This document shows positions 31,598-44,200 of a DNA stretch of 64,000 nucleotides, one piece after another. The translations under genes and the position numbers were made by a program. The notes beneath the pieces are model-generated. The model saw nothing but the letters and a program-made list of their open reading frames with translations, searched no databases and was not told the origin of the DNA. This stretch comes from Earliella scabrosa (taxonomy: Eukaryota > Basidiomycota > Agaricomycetes > Polyporales > Polyporaceae): the NCBI GenBank assembly GCA_022605405.1, contig JABYQQ010000003.1:2604001-2668000 (forward strand). Direction: 5' to 3'. How positions within the stretch are numbered: the first letter of the stretch is position 1; each line of letters begins with the position of its first letter.

Positions 31598-34407
31598 ATG
31601 AATCGGCAGTACCCACCCAGTCATTTCTCGTCAACGGCTGGGCCGTCGACACAGCGCTATACTTACACTAACGGCTATCCGTCTGAGCCTCAGCCTACGG
31701 GCTTTGAGACTCGGCAATCGCCTGCACATCCGAACCATCGAAGCTCTGCTCAGCCTACTCAATTCTTCCCGCAGTCGGTCCCGCAGCAATCACAGTTCTA
31801 TCATGATCAGGCTGAACATTACCCGCATCCAGGGCCAGAGGCTCCTCCTTACTGGAACTACCGACAAGGCGCCCATATCCGCGAACCCATGCACTTTACT
31901 GGTCATTCATATGACCAGGGAGTCCGCCATACGCCGGCCTATCCAACCACACAGATGCCCGGTTCGACAGCGTTCAGACCTGGGCCGTTCTCTCAAAGTG
32001 GCCCGTACGGCACATGCCCCGCACACGGCGATTCGCCCTCAGCTTCCCCTCAAAGCTATCCCTATGCGAGCGACCAGTATACCCACTCGAGTCCATCAGG
32101 ACCGACTTCCCAGCCTTGCCCTCCGCGGCCCACCCATTCTGGCCCCGAGAAGCCACAGTTGCGCGCTCAGAAGCGGCCTCTCTCACCACAACCGCCTCCC
32201 CCGGTTCGAACATCCGGCCAGGGCCAGGGCCAGGGTTCGGCGCCGGCTGTCGATCAGCATGCGAGGAACGATGTGCCACCCCCCGGATTCATAGCGATGT
32301 TTGTAAGCGAGGGCGATGGGGTACGTGCTTGATGCCTCGGCACGATCGATGTACTCATGCAGTTACAGGGTGAACCCGAAGCATTGGCAGTGTGGAATGC
32401 GCTGCCGTCGGACGACAGACGACGTCTGCTCGGGTTCTACTCCCATCCGCAACATGCGCATCGCAGTTCTATGGATCAACCCGAAAGTGTACGTATGTGT
32501 AGTCTGCCGCGTTTGCCTCAGGACTGAAACTTCTTCAGTCTACGTCCAACATTGAGTCGTCAACGCAGAGTCGCAAGCGCCCTTCGACGTTGCCAGGCTC
32601 TCCGCCCAAGCGTCATGCAACAGGAGTCAATGGCTCCCGGCCAAACGGCCAGTATCGCACCCGCGTCAATACTGCCTCTGTAGCGGACGCCGACGATGAC
32701 TCAGTGCGTTGTGATAACGCATGAACCACTTGCGTCCCCTGACTCTTCTCCAGGACACCGGTCAGCCCATCCCTAGCGGCTATACATCAGCCCAAGACCG
32801 TGCTGGACACATCCCTGTGCGACAGAAACCATCGGTTGGTTTGTTCCTTGGTTTTCGTGGTCGTGAGTCTCACCGGTCTCGTTGATAGACGTTTGGCACG
32901 CATGAGCCACCCATGGGACCGACGCCCGAGCAGTCGTATGCGGGTACCAGTAGTATAGGAGTCATGCTCTTAGATGCTGCCCATCGGAATGAGCAGCGCT
33001 TTGAGAGGATCGAGTGCGTCTTGTCATATCTCTATCCTTGCTACTCCATGCTTATCCCCCGACTAGAACGATATTGACCGATATGGCTGGCCAGCAAGGC
33101 CGCGGCGATCGATCTGGATTCCCTGGCAAAGGTGCACGCAAGGGCAAGCAGCGTGCGAGTACTAGGCCTCAAACTCGTGGCGTTCCCAAGCGTCCCACCA
33201 CGGAGAAGGAAGACAAAGAGGAGCAAAATGCCCGTCGGCTTGCGGAAGAGATGCGCCGGCAGCAGGAGCGCGATAAGCCTCATATAAACGCTCTTGCAGT
33301 GAGTACAGTCCTCCCTAACTCTCTTCCGATGTCTGAGCAGATGTTCGCAGAGTTTTCTTCGTGACTTCGTCGACGTGAAGTTACTCAAGCTCAAGAGCCT
33401 GAAACAACTACCCTCCAAGCACCCGAGGCTGACGAAAGAACAGATGAAAGCTTACGAAGACAGCAATGAACCTTACTTCACGCGGGAGAACTTCACCATC
33501 GACTTCACAAGGGGATGGAGGAGCTGCCCGTTCAATCGTGAAGCTGAGTCATTCATCATCGACGGATTTCGCGACAGCTATGCCGGGGGCGACTACGACG
33601 ACCCACCTCTGCCAGAACGCTTCCTTTCTACGGCCGTGATAGCCCGTGTCTTGAAGGGTCACATAGACTACCTACGCGCTGAGTACAAGAAGCTGGTTGA
33701 GCCCCCGTCGGATCTGAAGGATCAACGCACCGAGGCAACCCGACTACGGAAGAGGTTCGATGCTCATAGAAAGACGGTGAGTTGAACGTTGCCGTTTTAC
33801 GAAGTGTGCCATCCTGAACGTTTCCTAGACCCTCCGTATCCGCAGGAAGGTCATCCATCTGCATGAGCTATACCAGCACAAGCTCCTCTTCGATATGCTT
33901 GAGGCACGCCACATGAGTGGTGATGAAGCAGTGGTTCAGGATTCTACCGATAATCGCCTGAAGCATCCTCGAGTTTACCACATCGTGGAAGCGGCTTGGC
34001 AGAGCGAGGAGTTCAAAGCATTTGTCCGGATGCTCGACCAGTGGAACATCGAAGACTGGGGGGTCAAGGTCGGCGACAAGCAGCGGGGAGGAAACTCCCC
34101 ACGCGAACGTATTCCCTTGGCCAAACCTCGTGTCATCAACTCTCCAGCTCCTGTCGGGCTCTGGAGGAACTGCTATAGTCCGTCATGGTTGCAGTCACTG
34201 AAACCTCATGCTCGCGAACGATTGCAGACCATAGACGAGGACTACGACTTCACTCTGCCGGATTATACGAGGCTCGACCAGGAGGCTTTCGCCCAGATGG
34301 ACGATGAGGACGGTGAGGAGGGCGAGGACGGCGAGGAGGACGAGGACAGCGAGGACGGAGACGATGATGGTGACTATGATGAGTACGAGGACATGTACAT
34401 GTCATAG
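31598..34407 (+). CDS. Hypothetical protein with Gln/Pro-rich N-terminus and acidic tail
   Basis: ATG 31598 (MNRQYPPSHFSSTAGPSTQ). About eight exons; key joins include GEPEALAVWNALPSDDRRRL, RRQQERDKPHINALA to SFLRDFVDVKLLKLKS (intron from 33301 ending GTTCGCAG), and AHRKT to TLRIRRKVIHLHELYQHKLL. Disordered N-terminal third, then a folded region with WRSCPFNREAESFI, YLRAEYKKL, RKRFDAHRKT, YHIVEAAWQSEEFKAF and WLQSLKPHARERL, ending in a run of Asp/Glu (DDDGDYDEYEDMYMS). About 730 residues. It appears to belong to a widespread Agaricomycete family of unknown function; I cannot assign a role. The gene ends about 120 bp before the tandem array. Confidence 0.7.
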
Positions 34408-34529
34408 AGAGCGGGACAATCTGTGTGTGCACTTACTGTCATAACCCAGCGCTGCCAAGGTGTTCTGTTGCTATGTACAATGCCTTGTAAGTGTTCGCTC
34501 CTTCGAACGTACCCCGTGCTCCGTCTCCT

Positions 34530-35640
34530 CGACAGCTCCCTCCTTACTGACGCGCTCCTTGGTAACGACGCGCTCACTCCGACGCACTCCCTCGCCCGCT
34601 CGCTCCGACGCGCTCCCGCGAGAGGACGCGCCCTCCCATCCCTCCTCCCTGGCTCGTCGACAGCTCCCTCCTCCTGTGTTCGTTTGACACGCAGCCGTGC
34701 TTTTCGCGGCTGCGCGTCGCTCCTCCTCACTGAAGTAACAACGCGCTCCGACGCACTACATCGCCCCCTCGCTCCGACGCGCTCCCTCGCCCTCGCTCCG
34801 ACGCACTCCCCGCTCCGAAGCACTCCCGCGAGAGAACGCGCCCTGCCATCCCTCCTCCCTGGCTCGTCGACAGCTCCCTCATCCTGCGTCGGTTTGACAC
34901 GCAGCCGTGCTCGTCGCGGCTGCGCGTCGCTCCTCCTCACTGAAGTAACAACGCGCTCCGACGCACTCCATCGCCCCCTCGCTCCGACGCGCTCCCTCGC
35001 CCCCTTGCTTCGACGCGCTCCCTCGCCCTCGCTCCGACGCACTCCCCGCTCCGAAGCACTCCCGCGAGAGAACGCGCCCTCCCATCCCTCCTCCCTGGCT
35101 CGTCGACAGCTCACTCCTCCTGCGTCCGTTTGACACGCAGCCGTGCTCGTCGCGGCTGCGTGTCGCTCCTCCTTACTGATGCGCTCCTCGGTAACGACGA
35201 GCTCTCTCCGACGCGCTCCCTCGCCCTCGCTCCGACGTACTCCCCGCTCCGAAGCACTCCCGCGAGAGAACGCGCCCACCCATCCCTCCTCCCTGGCTCG
35301 TCGACAGCTCACTCCTCCTGCGTCCGTTTGACACGCAGCCGTGCTCGTCGCGGCTGCGTGTCGCTCCTCCTTACTGATGCGCTCCTCGGTAACGACGCGC
35401 TCACTCCGACGCACTCCCTCGCCCCCTCGCTCCCACGCGCTCCCTCGTATCCTCGCTCCGAAGCACTCCCGCGAGAGCACACGCCCTCCCCCTGGCTCGT
35501 CGACAGCTCCCTCCTCCTGCGTCCGTTTGACACGCAGCCGTGCTCTTCGCGGCTGCGCGTCGCTCCTCCTCACAACGCGCTCCGACGCACTCCCTCTCGC
35601 GCACCCTCGCGCACCCCATCCTCAACGCGCTCCTCGCAAA
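34530..35640. repeat. GC-rich tandem array, units of about 198-236 bp with a conserved hairpin
   Basis: At least five units, marked by CTGGCTCGTCGACAG at 34649, 34859, 35095, 35293 and 35492. Each contains GACACGCAGCCG ... CGGCTGCGTGTC, a 12-bp inverted repeat with a 9-nt loop (starts 34686, 34896, 35132, 35330, 35529). The stem is perfect in units 3 and 4 and has one mismatch in the others. Within units the motif CGCTCCGACGCACTCC is itself repeated. Long open frames exist on both strands (one of 399 codons) but follow from repetition without stop codons. Confidence 0.92.
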
Positions 35641-35644
35641 TTCT

Positions 35645-35767
35645 GCGTGCTCCTCTGGGTTCTGACCGAGCCCCTCTGGGCTCCAGGCGCGCTCCTCTGG
35701 GTGCTGAGCGCGCTCCTCTGGTTCCCGACCGTGCCCCTCTGGGTCCCGACCGCGCATCTTTGCATCT
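35645..35767. repeat. 24-bp degenerate tandem repeat
   Basis: About six units near GCGCTCCTCTGGGTNCTGACC continue directly from the larger array. In one frame they read APLGSDR-like octapeptides. Probably a satellite edge, not a gene. Confidence 0.8.
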
Positions 35768-36273
35768 CGCGTTCGCCCCTTTGGATCCGATTAGTGCTCA
35801 TCGGGATCCCTTTCGCGCAACGGTGGAGCGCTCGCCGTGGAGCTCCGTGATTGTTCGATGTGACGTATGCTATGTATTTCCCTTCGGTGGTCAATGAGAC
35901 ATTTCGTAGACGTGTGGCTCAATGATTTCCTGAATGAGGATCGTTAAGATGATCAAGCATTTTACCACCATCGGAGCATCTCAAATGCCCCTTTGTGGGT
36001 GTTCTGGCCACGTCCTGGTCTAGGAAATAGGTGCGGCGGTCAATAGCCATGTAACATCTATGGCCACTGCCCCAGTTATCGCGGGGCCTGGGTCATCTTA
36101 CATAGCCCATTCATTTCCTACTTCTATCCCGCTTTGGCTCAATCTGTGGTCGTCCCCGCGCTGATCCAGAGGCAGGAAATAAGCTTGCCACAGCGAGGAC
36201 AGGTCAAATTTCCCAATCGGTAGAATATGTGAGACATCACGGAGAAATTATAGTTTCCGCACCGATTTCCCAC
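35768..36273. other. Interval between tandem array and truncated helicase
   Basis: No gene seen. Several copies of a GGAAATAGG/CCTATTTCC-like motif occur (about 36020, 36110, 36170, 36275), suggesting a short repeat or element end. This sequence replaces the missing second half of the adjacent helicase. Confidence 0.4.
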
Positions 36274-39200
36274 CTATTTCCCAGATACTGGATACGGGGC
36301 TCTGCCCGTCGTGAGACCTATCTCCCCCACTTCGGCACGCAGCTTCTCCCGCGCGGCCTCGTCGCGGACCAAAATACCTGTGCTCCAAGGGTTAGGACAG
36401 TATATTCCTGCAACGCCGTATGACATACACTGCTGAGCTCCAAATTCGATATGAGCTCCCCTACAAGCATTTCATGATTTGATCAACATGATGAGCGCTA
36501 TAGCCAGCTGAGCACTTACGACTCGCCAAAGAGGAATTGTTCGTAGCGCGCGCTGTCCTGATCCCACCCAGTGAAGAACACCGGCTTCAAGCCGTCAATC
36601 AAACCCTTCTCCTCGGCGAGGGTGTCAATCGCGTTGGGCCAGAACTCAGTGATGAGCTTGATGACGCTATGTGCACAATTGACGATCCCCGCATGAGACC
36701 GATAGTTGACAGCGAGCTGGAAGGACTCGGGATGTACGCGCTTGGTAACGCCTGCGAGACCCTGTGATGCTGGTCAATGGCTAGTCAACACGTCGGGTCG
36801 CTTGCTGTCGTACCTGTTCTACGCGGTACAAGAAGGCCTTGAGGTCATTGAAGCGAAAAGCACTGCCGGCGGAGATGGTCTGCGCGGTGTCCCCCGCCCA
36901 GAAAAGTCCGTGCGGGTTCCGACACAACGTCCTTAGCACTATCGAAATCACGAATTCAGCCTGAATAAATATGTGGTCAAGCTTGGAACGTACCTAGAGC
37001 GTCAATGAGGAGATTGTCTTGAGCCTCATCCACGTATCTGAAGTTGAATGAGATCCAGTAGCACACGTAAGTCGTGAACGGAGACGAGCGCTTACAGGAA
37101 GTCGAAGTCTTGTCCGGGAACGCCGCCGCGGAGGGATCTGATGAGTGCATGCGTCCTGCATAACCAAAGCGTAATTCGCGGTCAGATGGGCTGACGCCGA
37201 CTGCGCATTTCGAGCTCACCGGTCAGCGGCATCCCACTCGCCACGCTCCTTCTTTCTTTTGAGGTACGCCTGGAACAAGCGATAGATTGTGTCTCGCTGA
37301 TTGGCAAAGGTGGCTTGTGTGCGACTGCTCAGGTCGGAGTACCCATCTTGATCAAGGTAGCCGCGAGGCTGCTCCAGGGCCTGTTCCGAGCCTTTGATCA
37401 CACCTGAGCAATGTCATGTGTATGAGCCATCAATCAATGTGAGGTGAGGTGAGAGTGAGGCAGGTACCCATGAATTCCGCAAAGACCAGCGTAGGATCTG
37501 AGAGCGACCGCATGAATTTTGGTGGATATAGAACAGTGGGAATTCGAAGCTACTTACCGAGTCCCTTCGTCAGTCCCTGGGGAAAATGACGCCAATACTC
37601 GTTGCGGAAGAGCTCCTCGGAAACAAACGACTGTCTGTGATGCACGATGCGGTCGCAAGACCATCCCTTGCCCCGGGCTGCGGAGTCGCGGGGCTCGAGC
37701 GCGTCCTGAATCGCCTGCACCACTGCTTCGCTCTTCCGCTGCTCGTCCACCAGATGGCTGAACTCGGTCTCCAGCAAGCGACAGACCTACAACATGCGTA
37801 AGCATAGAGCTCGTTGTTAGTCAGCAATGTGAGAACTCACTTGGTCGTACGTCAAGAACATCGGAAAATGCTCGTCTGTCAGCTCGCCAAAGCGCCTGGG
37901 GAGATCGCCGCGGTGCCAGACCTCCTCGTCCTGATCGACAAGACCTTGCTCCTGTTGGCGCTTGCGCCTTGCAAGGAGATTCGCCAGATCCGCGCTCGTA
38001 TGTCCGGCTGCCGAGAGCGACTCGAACAGCTTCGCGAAGTACTCCTCGACCTTCTCGGCCAGGACACGTGATTGTGTGACGAAAAGCTGGCGAGGTCGGG
38101 GCAAAGTTTCGCGGAAGCTCTCCCACGAGCGCTCGATACCAAGCATCTTGAACAGCATCGTCGTTGTCTTGCTATTGTTGCGGATATGGTGAGTGCCTAT
38201 ATACTTAATGGATGGATACGCCCGACTTACCCTGTCCCGCTTCTTCCTACAGAAGTGATCTCGTGTCAAACCACCAGTTCACAGTGACGGTTGTACAGTA
38301 GGCTTACCAAGGACGTAGCATGAGGATGGGTGCTCGATGATTCGTTTCTCCTGAGGCCTGTACATACATCTGCGTAAGATTCGCATCCGTTTCATGCAGA
38401 TGTCCAGGACACTCACGAAACGTCGAATGGATGGGTAACGTCTTGATCGGCCATGATGCCTTGCGTGAATGTTAGCAGCCATTCCCAAGCGTGTGCATGG
38501 TAGTGCGTACTATTGAGCAAAGCCTGCGAGAACGTGATGAATTTCTCCAAACTGGCAGAGCGTTAGCGGTGCGTCGGGTGCTGGTGCATTGCGCACGTAC
38601 ACAAGCAGGGAATGCATCTACCAAGCGAACACATCAGTGAGCATGAGCATCGGGTCTGTAATGGTCTAAATTGGTGCAACGTACCTCTTCGAGGTCTTCC
38701 TTGACGATATCCAGCACGGACGTGGGTGCACTCTGATGCTCTTGTTCCAGCGGAGGCCAGGAGCCCGGGATGTAGACATCGCCGCTATCATTCGCCGGCT
38801 TCCGACGGTACGTGCAGCTGAATGATATAGTAAGTACACCGACATGAAAAGCGATGAAGAAGATGTTGAGTACCGTTTGACGTATTCCGGCCCCTTTCGT
38901 CCTAACTGCCGTGCGACGCCATCCCAAAGACGACCGCGATCCATCTGTTCGTGCGTGTAAACGCCGAACACACGAATCACCTGTCGCTCGACCTAGCGGA
39001 GAACGGGGTGAGAAACTGTGGCAAGCACGGCTTCCATGAATCAATGGAACGCTCACGTCGCTCTCGAACTCGGGCACACAATCAATCTGATACTAGTAGA
39101 GGGTCAGGAAGGATTGCGGCATGTCGTACATCCGAAGCTCACCACAAGACGTGTGTTAGAAGTCATCTTTGCCTCGTATATCGGCACCTCGGTCTCAGTG

Positions 39201-40417
39201 CCGGTCAGCTTCTTCTGGTTGTCATCCGAGAAATGTCCATTCGAGAGCGCCCTGAGGATGGAATGCTGTGAACATCATGGTCATTGAGTAAAACGCAGAT
39301 CGCTTACTTGATCTTGTTGACGATGATGCCGAACGTCGTTGGATCCTTGCGCCGCGCCTGACGAAGATCTTGGGCCGCACCGTTCGAGATCAAGATCCGC
39401 CACTGACCGAACCCCCGTGCACTGTCAAAGTATAGGGCGGCCTTGATTGGTTGTACAAACGGGTAAGCTCCCTTCTGTTCTGGAGCATGTGTGAGCTCAA
39501 CGGGCGAGTCTTCCTCCGGGGCTTGTTGGGTTGGGAGGTCGTGAGTCTCTGGTACCACCGGTGGGAGGTACGCGGTCTTGAACGCGTCAGCAAGCGCAGA
39601 GTTGCGATGAATGTCGAGGTAGTACTGCGATGAACGTTCATGCGCTGTTCGGAGCGGTGAACCAGGGCACGAACCTTAAGGATGTTGAGCTGCTCCTCCA
39701 ACACATTTGAGGTCAGCGCTATGACCTCGGCCTGGGTTGTGGGCACGGCAACACCGTAGGTGTCGAACGGCCGTTGGTCGACCACAGGAGCGCGGCTCGC
39801 CCGGAAGGACTGTTTGCGCTTCTGCTGCGAGCGACGCTTCGTTGGTGAGGTAGGGCTGACAGATACTTCTTCCTTCAAAGCCTCGTCCGCGAAATGAAGG
39901 TTGGATAGAACCTTTAGAAGCGGTCCAGCGAGCTCGACCGCTCGTCGATGGGCCGATAACAGAGCGAAAGCATCCCTATCAGAAGCGGCCCCCGGAGGGA
40001 GGAATAGAAGGGACACGGAGAAGCGATCTAGCAGGCGGGATGCAAGCGAAGACTCGTAGGTGGCAGGAAGGTTAGGAAAGCTCTGCAAGATGGCATCGTG
40101 TAACACTTTGTAAGGGTATTCATTTGTAGCTGCCACACAACGAGGGATCGGGTTTGAATGTGAGCAACAAAGAGATAATGCTAGGACATACCTGACAGCA
40201 CAAACTCAAGCAGATGAGGCACTGATTCAATCTCGGCTATGAGATCCTCGATGTCCACTCCTGGGTCGACGATGTGGCTCTCAAGGACGCAGATTGCGGT
40301 CTCAATGGCCACATCATCCCCCATGTTCCCTTTGTCAAGGAGCGTCACGACGGTGCGCCCAGCGCGACGCCTCTTGGTGCTGATGGGTTTCGTGCGGATG
40401 CGTAGATTTTTTGACAT
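36274..40417 (-). CDS. Truncated UvrD-like superfamily 1 helicase (TRANK1-like), first half only
   Basis: ATG 40417 (MSKNLRIRTKPISTKRRRAG). Many short introns. The N-terminal region (RRAVELAGPLLKVLSNLHF; ARGFGQWRILISNGAAQDLR; IRVFGVYTHEQMD) matches the neighbouring gene at 41299-49748 segment by segment. Helicase motifs present: Walker A GRSGTGKTT (split by introns), DEAQD in VDEAQDNLLIDAL (about 37010-37035), GLFWAGDTAQTISAG (about 36870-36915), NYRSHAGIVN (about 36690). Similarity stops after ILVRDEAAREKLRAEVGEIGL, exactly at an exon end in the complete copy; the frame then runs 13 codons into unrelated sequence and stops at 36274-36276. Motifs V and VI, which complete the ATPase site, and the whole C-terminal half are missing, so it is probably not an active helicase. 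No other break was noticed. Confidence 0.8.
38231..38246 (-). other. 16-nt microexon encoding part of the Walker A motif
   Basis: Read on the minus strand, GAAGAAGCGGGACAGG lies between two introns (flanked by GTAAGC...GTAG upstream and GTAAGT...ATAG downstream). Inclusion joins VLG to KTTTM and gives GRSGTGKTT. Skipping it would delete the nucleotide-binding loop and shift the frame. The complete paralogue at 47.5 kb has this stretch fused to the upstream exon. Confidence 0.75.
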
Positions 40418-41298
40418 GGTGTGGACGGGACTGTGGGCTTACTAGACGCGTCAATGGGGGGGCGTCGGCGTAGAGGGTGGAGCTGAGGGCAGCGGACACT
40501 TGCGCGTTGAAAGAGGGAGAAGAACAAGCACGCCCTCGGGATGGAACTCGAGGAGGACGCGAGGCATAAAGTTTCGCTGAAGGGCGAGTAGAACCCGGAC
40601 ATCACCGCTCGCAGCTCGTCGGTGGCACATTTTCCCATATGACACACCCGCACCTATTGTTATAAATGTTTGGAGGCTCAGGCCAGCTTTGCTACCTCGC
40701 CTGATTCGAGTCTGACACTAGCATGACCGAACTTCCTACTCCTCGGGTGTCCGTTCTCCAGCCACCTTGAGAATTGCGCAACTGAGTGTTGTCCAACGGC
40801 GAAGTTGAGGTGCACTCACCGTGATTGCCCGAGACAGGCGCCACTGCTCGATCATGACCTACCGCAGCTGCCTGGTACTTACCCATGGGGGTTTGCTTTG
40901 CCAGCGACCGTCGCCGCTAGCGTGTACTCGGAGTTTGCCGCGGTTGCCGTACATATGTGGGTCGTGGGAATGCATCGAAACTCCGCGCAGTGCAATGTCG
41001 GTTACGTAATGAGTTTCTCACTGCTGAACGATAAGTATCCAAGTTGGCCTGAGGGCCGCCGCCTCTGCTTTCTCTGTCACATTTCGAATGAGTGTGACGA
41101 GTGTCTCCCTGGAAAGACCTCCCTTCGAGTGGGTTTAAGCGCCGACAATCGCTGTGAAATCCGATATTGAGTCCGTTGCTGTGAGATGTTACTCTTGCTG
41201 TCGCGATATACAACACCTACTAAAGCTAAAGTACGAGGTCTATAGGTAACTGGGAAACAGATGTGCTATGATGAAGGTAATACAACTCGACCGCACCA
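40418..41298. other. Spacer between the tandem helicase genes
   Basis: About 880 bp, expected to hold the promoter of the truncated helicase and the 3' end of the complete one. An open frame of 121 codons (40805-41170, plus) resembles nothing and is not called. Confidence 0.5.
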
Positions 41299-44200
41299 TC
41301 AAGAATGACAACGTCGAATCAGCGCCATAGCCAACTGGATATCCACACTCCAAGGGAACTCTTGCTCGTGCTGCCAACATCCCAATCTGTGATGGAGCGA
41401 CTCGACAGCATCCGCACGCTCCCTGAGCTTTGTCAGGTCGCACGCCTTGTGGATCTGAGCGGCCTGATCCAAACCCTTGTGCAGGTCGCAAGCTCTCTTG
41501 AAAAGTCGTCTGTCCACATTGTTAGCTTTGCTATGCATGATGGTATGATGGGACTTACGAGACTTCGTCTAGTGCGCTTTGGACGCTCTCCAGCTCCTCG
41601 TGACTGACCTCGGGTAGTTTCGCCTTCGCAATAGCCTTTGCATCATGTAGGTGGTCCCTGATCCGGTCCAAAGCGAGGACAAGTCGGGGGACTGCGAGAC
41701 GAAACAGCCTGCGGTACGTCGAGTCTCGCCAAGGCATCAGCTTCGACTTGCTCTGGTAGTCGAAAAGCGCGCCGCGCCGCATCTCCGTCAATCTGTCCTT
41801 GTCAGCTGCTTTGCGTTCCGAGTACTTGCGGTACACTCCAGCAATTATAGTAGCCGCTGTCTTCTCCTGATGAGTGAACTCCTCTGGCGTTTCCTCGACC
41901 TCCTCATGCAGCTCGTGGTCGAAATCCTGTCCATCCCGCCGTAAACTCAGTGCGTTGGGCTTGAACGTCTGTCTAGTAGCAGAGGAGCGTTCCCGTCCTT
42001 GGATTGGAGATGCCTCGGCGCTGAAGATGCCACGGTCGGAGGAGAACGCGCCAATATGTTCGCTTTCCAAAGCGGCAGGTAGTTCATCATGCGTGGAGTA
42101 TATGACGCGGCGGGCCAGTCCCGGACTCGTGCTTGATAGGGGATGCCCCGAGTGGTGCAGCAGAATCAGTGTGTCGGTGCGGGACTCAGCGACGGAGCGG
42201 AAAGCCACGGCTTCAAGGCTATACCAATTAGGCATGCGCGTGAATCTATCAGCCGAAAACAAAACCGATATAGTTATCATGGGCAACCGTCCCCTCAGAC
42301 TTGCAAGATTACATACGGGGAGATCATCGGCCGATCCTTGTCGCCAGACTTGTTGGTAGCGATAGAACGTATGATCTGCACGACGTTGTCCTCGATTTGC
42401 CACGAGCTCTGATTGTGTGCCCCTGAGATTGAAATTTCGTTACTGGAACCTCTGAAGCAGATCAGATATAGACGCACAGAGACATAGGTTCTTGCATCTG
42501 TAAGACGCCGAGGTATTTAAGTCAGCGCCCAATTCAAAGATTGGTACAACTCACAATCTCTCAAAGTACACGACACGAGTGCGGCTCAGCCTGAGATCCG
42601 ACAAGTCGTAGCTCTCACAGAGGAGATGATGAGCGTTTCTCCCAGTGTGGACCGAGCGAAGAAGGTGAGGAATGTGATCCATGTATCCAGACAATTGTCC
42701 TGTTCGCATATGCCGCAGCTGTTCGATATCATCTGCAAGCCGTGACAACCAACTCTTCGGCAGCGTGAGCATATGGAGCGATTTCTTCTTCTGGAGGCAA
42801 ATCGCAACCAGCATAGAGCCGCACAAGTGATCCATGAAGTCGCAGAGGACGCCGATGTCGATCGGTACCTGTCTCTCAAGAACGTGGCTAGTTGGGAGAG
42901 AGGTCACATAAGACGGTGCGCAAGTCTCGAGCATGAATCAAGACGTACTTCAAGAACGCCACCCCTCTTTCGAGCGCTCCCCGTTCATCGCGTCGCGTCA
43001 CGGCGATCAGATCGTGTACGGAGTATCGCTCTCCTCTGTCTGTGTAGCAGATGAGATTCCTTGGTCTCCGGGGCCTGATTGCGCACGGTATGCGCTGCAA
43101 GTTTCCAGAAGCAGCTCGTCGGTCGAACAACATCGCTAGACGCATCGCCCGCATGAGGTTGCCCATGAACGGTCTCTTCTCCCAGGGGTCAATTGTGTTC
43201 AGGAAGTCGCACAACCATGCAGACATGATTGGGCGCGCGCGCTGTAGATCCTGAAGCGTGTCGTGCGAGAGGATGTGGAGGGAGCCGAGGTTGACGTGCG
43301 AGGGATATAGAGCTTCAAACAATCTACGGAGCCAGCTCCTTGTGACGGATGGAAGTGGCATCAGTAACATGCGCTCCAGTGATCGGAGATAACACGCACC
43401 TCTGTTGAAGGAAGAGCTCCCTTGAGGACATGTCGGTAGCGTACAGAGTATGGAATATCATGATTTGTGTGGTGTGAATCCGCACGAGAGCGTTGTACGC
43501 AGATGCAACCTCGTCAGGGCCAACATGGAGCTGCGGGCACCGGGATTCCCTGGGACAAGATCCCTTGACCGCGTAGAGAACACAGGGCTGCAGGCAGCGC
43601 AAGGTGTGGCATTTCTCATTTTGATCCCATACACGTATTTGGAGCCTCTCCCGGAGCGTAGTCTTCACAAGCGGCTCTAGTTCCCAACGAAGGACCAGAC
43701 GCCCATTTGTTGTGGGCTGCATCGATGGCGTGTCACTATCGTTGCATAGTCTGAAGAGACGTCCCTGCTTGTGCACCTCGAACATTTCCCCGGTCTTTGA
43801 GCGGAACGCGAGCAGTTTCTGAATCATACTGTGGTTGCAGGGGTCTGGCTGAGAAGTGATCTTCTGGAGAGCGCGGGAAAAGTTGAGAAATGAACTGAAG
43901 CAGAGTCTGATCTCCTCCAGGCCAGCATCGTCGAGCGCGTAGGCATGAGAGTAGACTTGGTCAAGGCAGAGAACCGCAGCAGCCAAGTTCTCTTGATGGA
44001 GGAAAATCTCGCCCAGCTCAGACAAGGTGGGGACGTTGTCCGCATAGACTGCTCGGAACATCTGGAGCTTTACAGCGCATCCCATGAGCTCGAGAAGCGC
44101 AGATGCCGCAGCACTGGTTCCGCAATGACATACCTCATACCATGCGATGTCGCCGATCCATCTGCGATCCAAATGCTCAGATTGCCCTAGCAGATCCGCA

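Noticed and set aside
34374..35573. 399-codon open frame on the minus strand
   Set aside because: It runs through the tandem array, where repeated GC-rich units lack stops on several frames; no start context, splice pattern or domain supports it.
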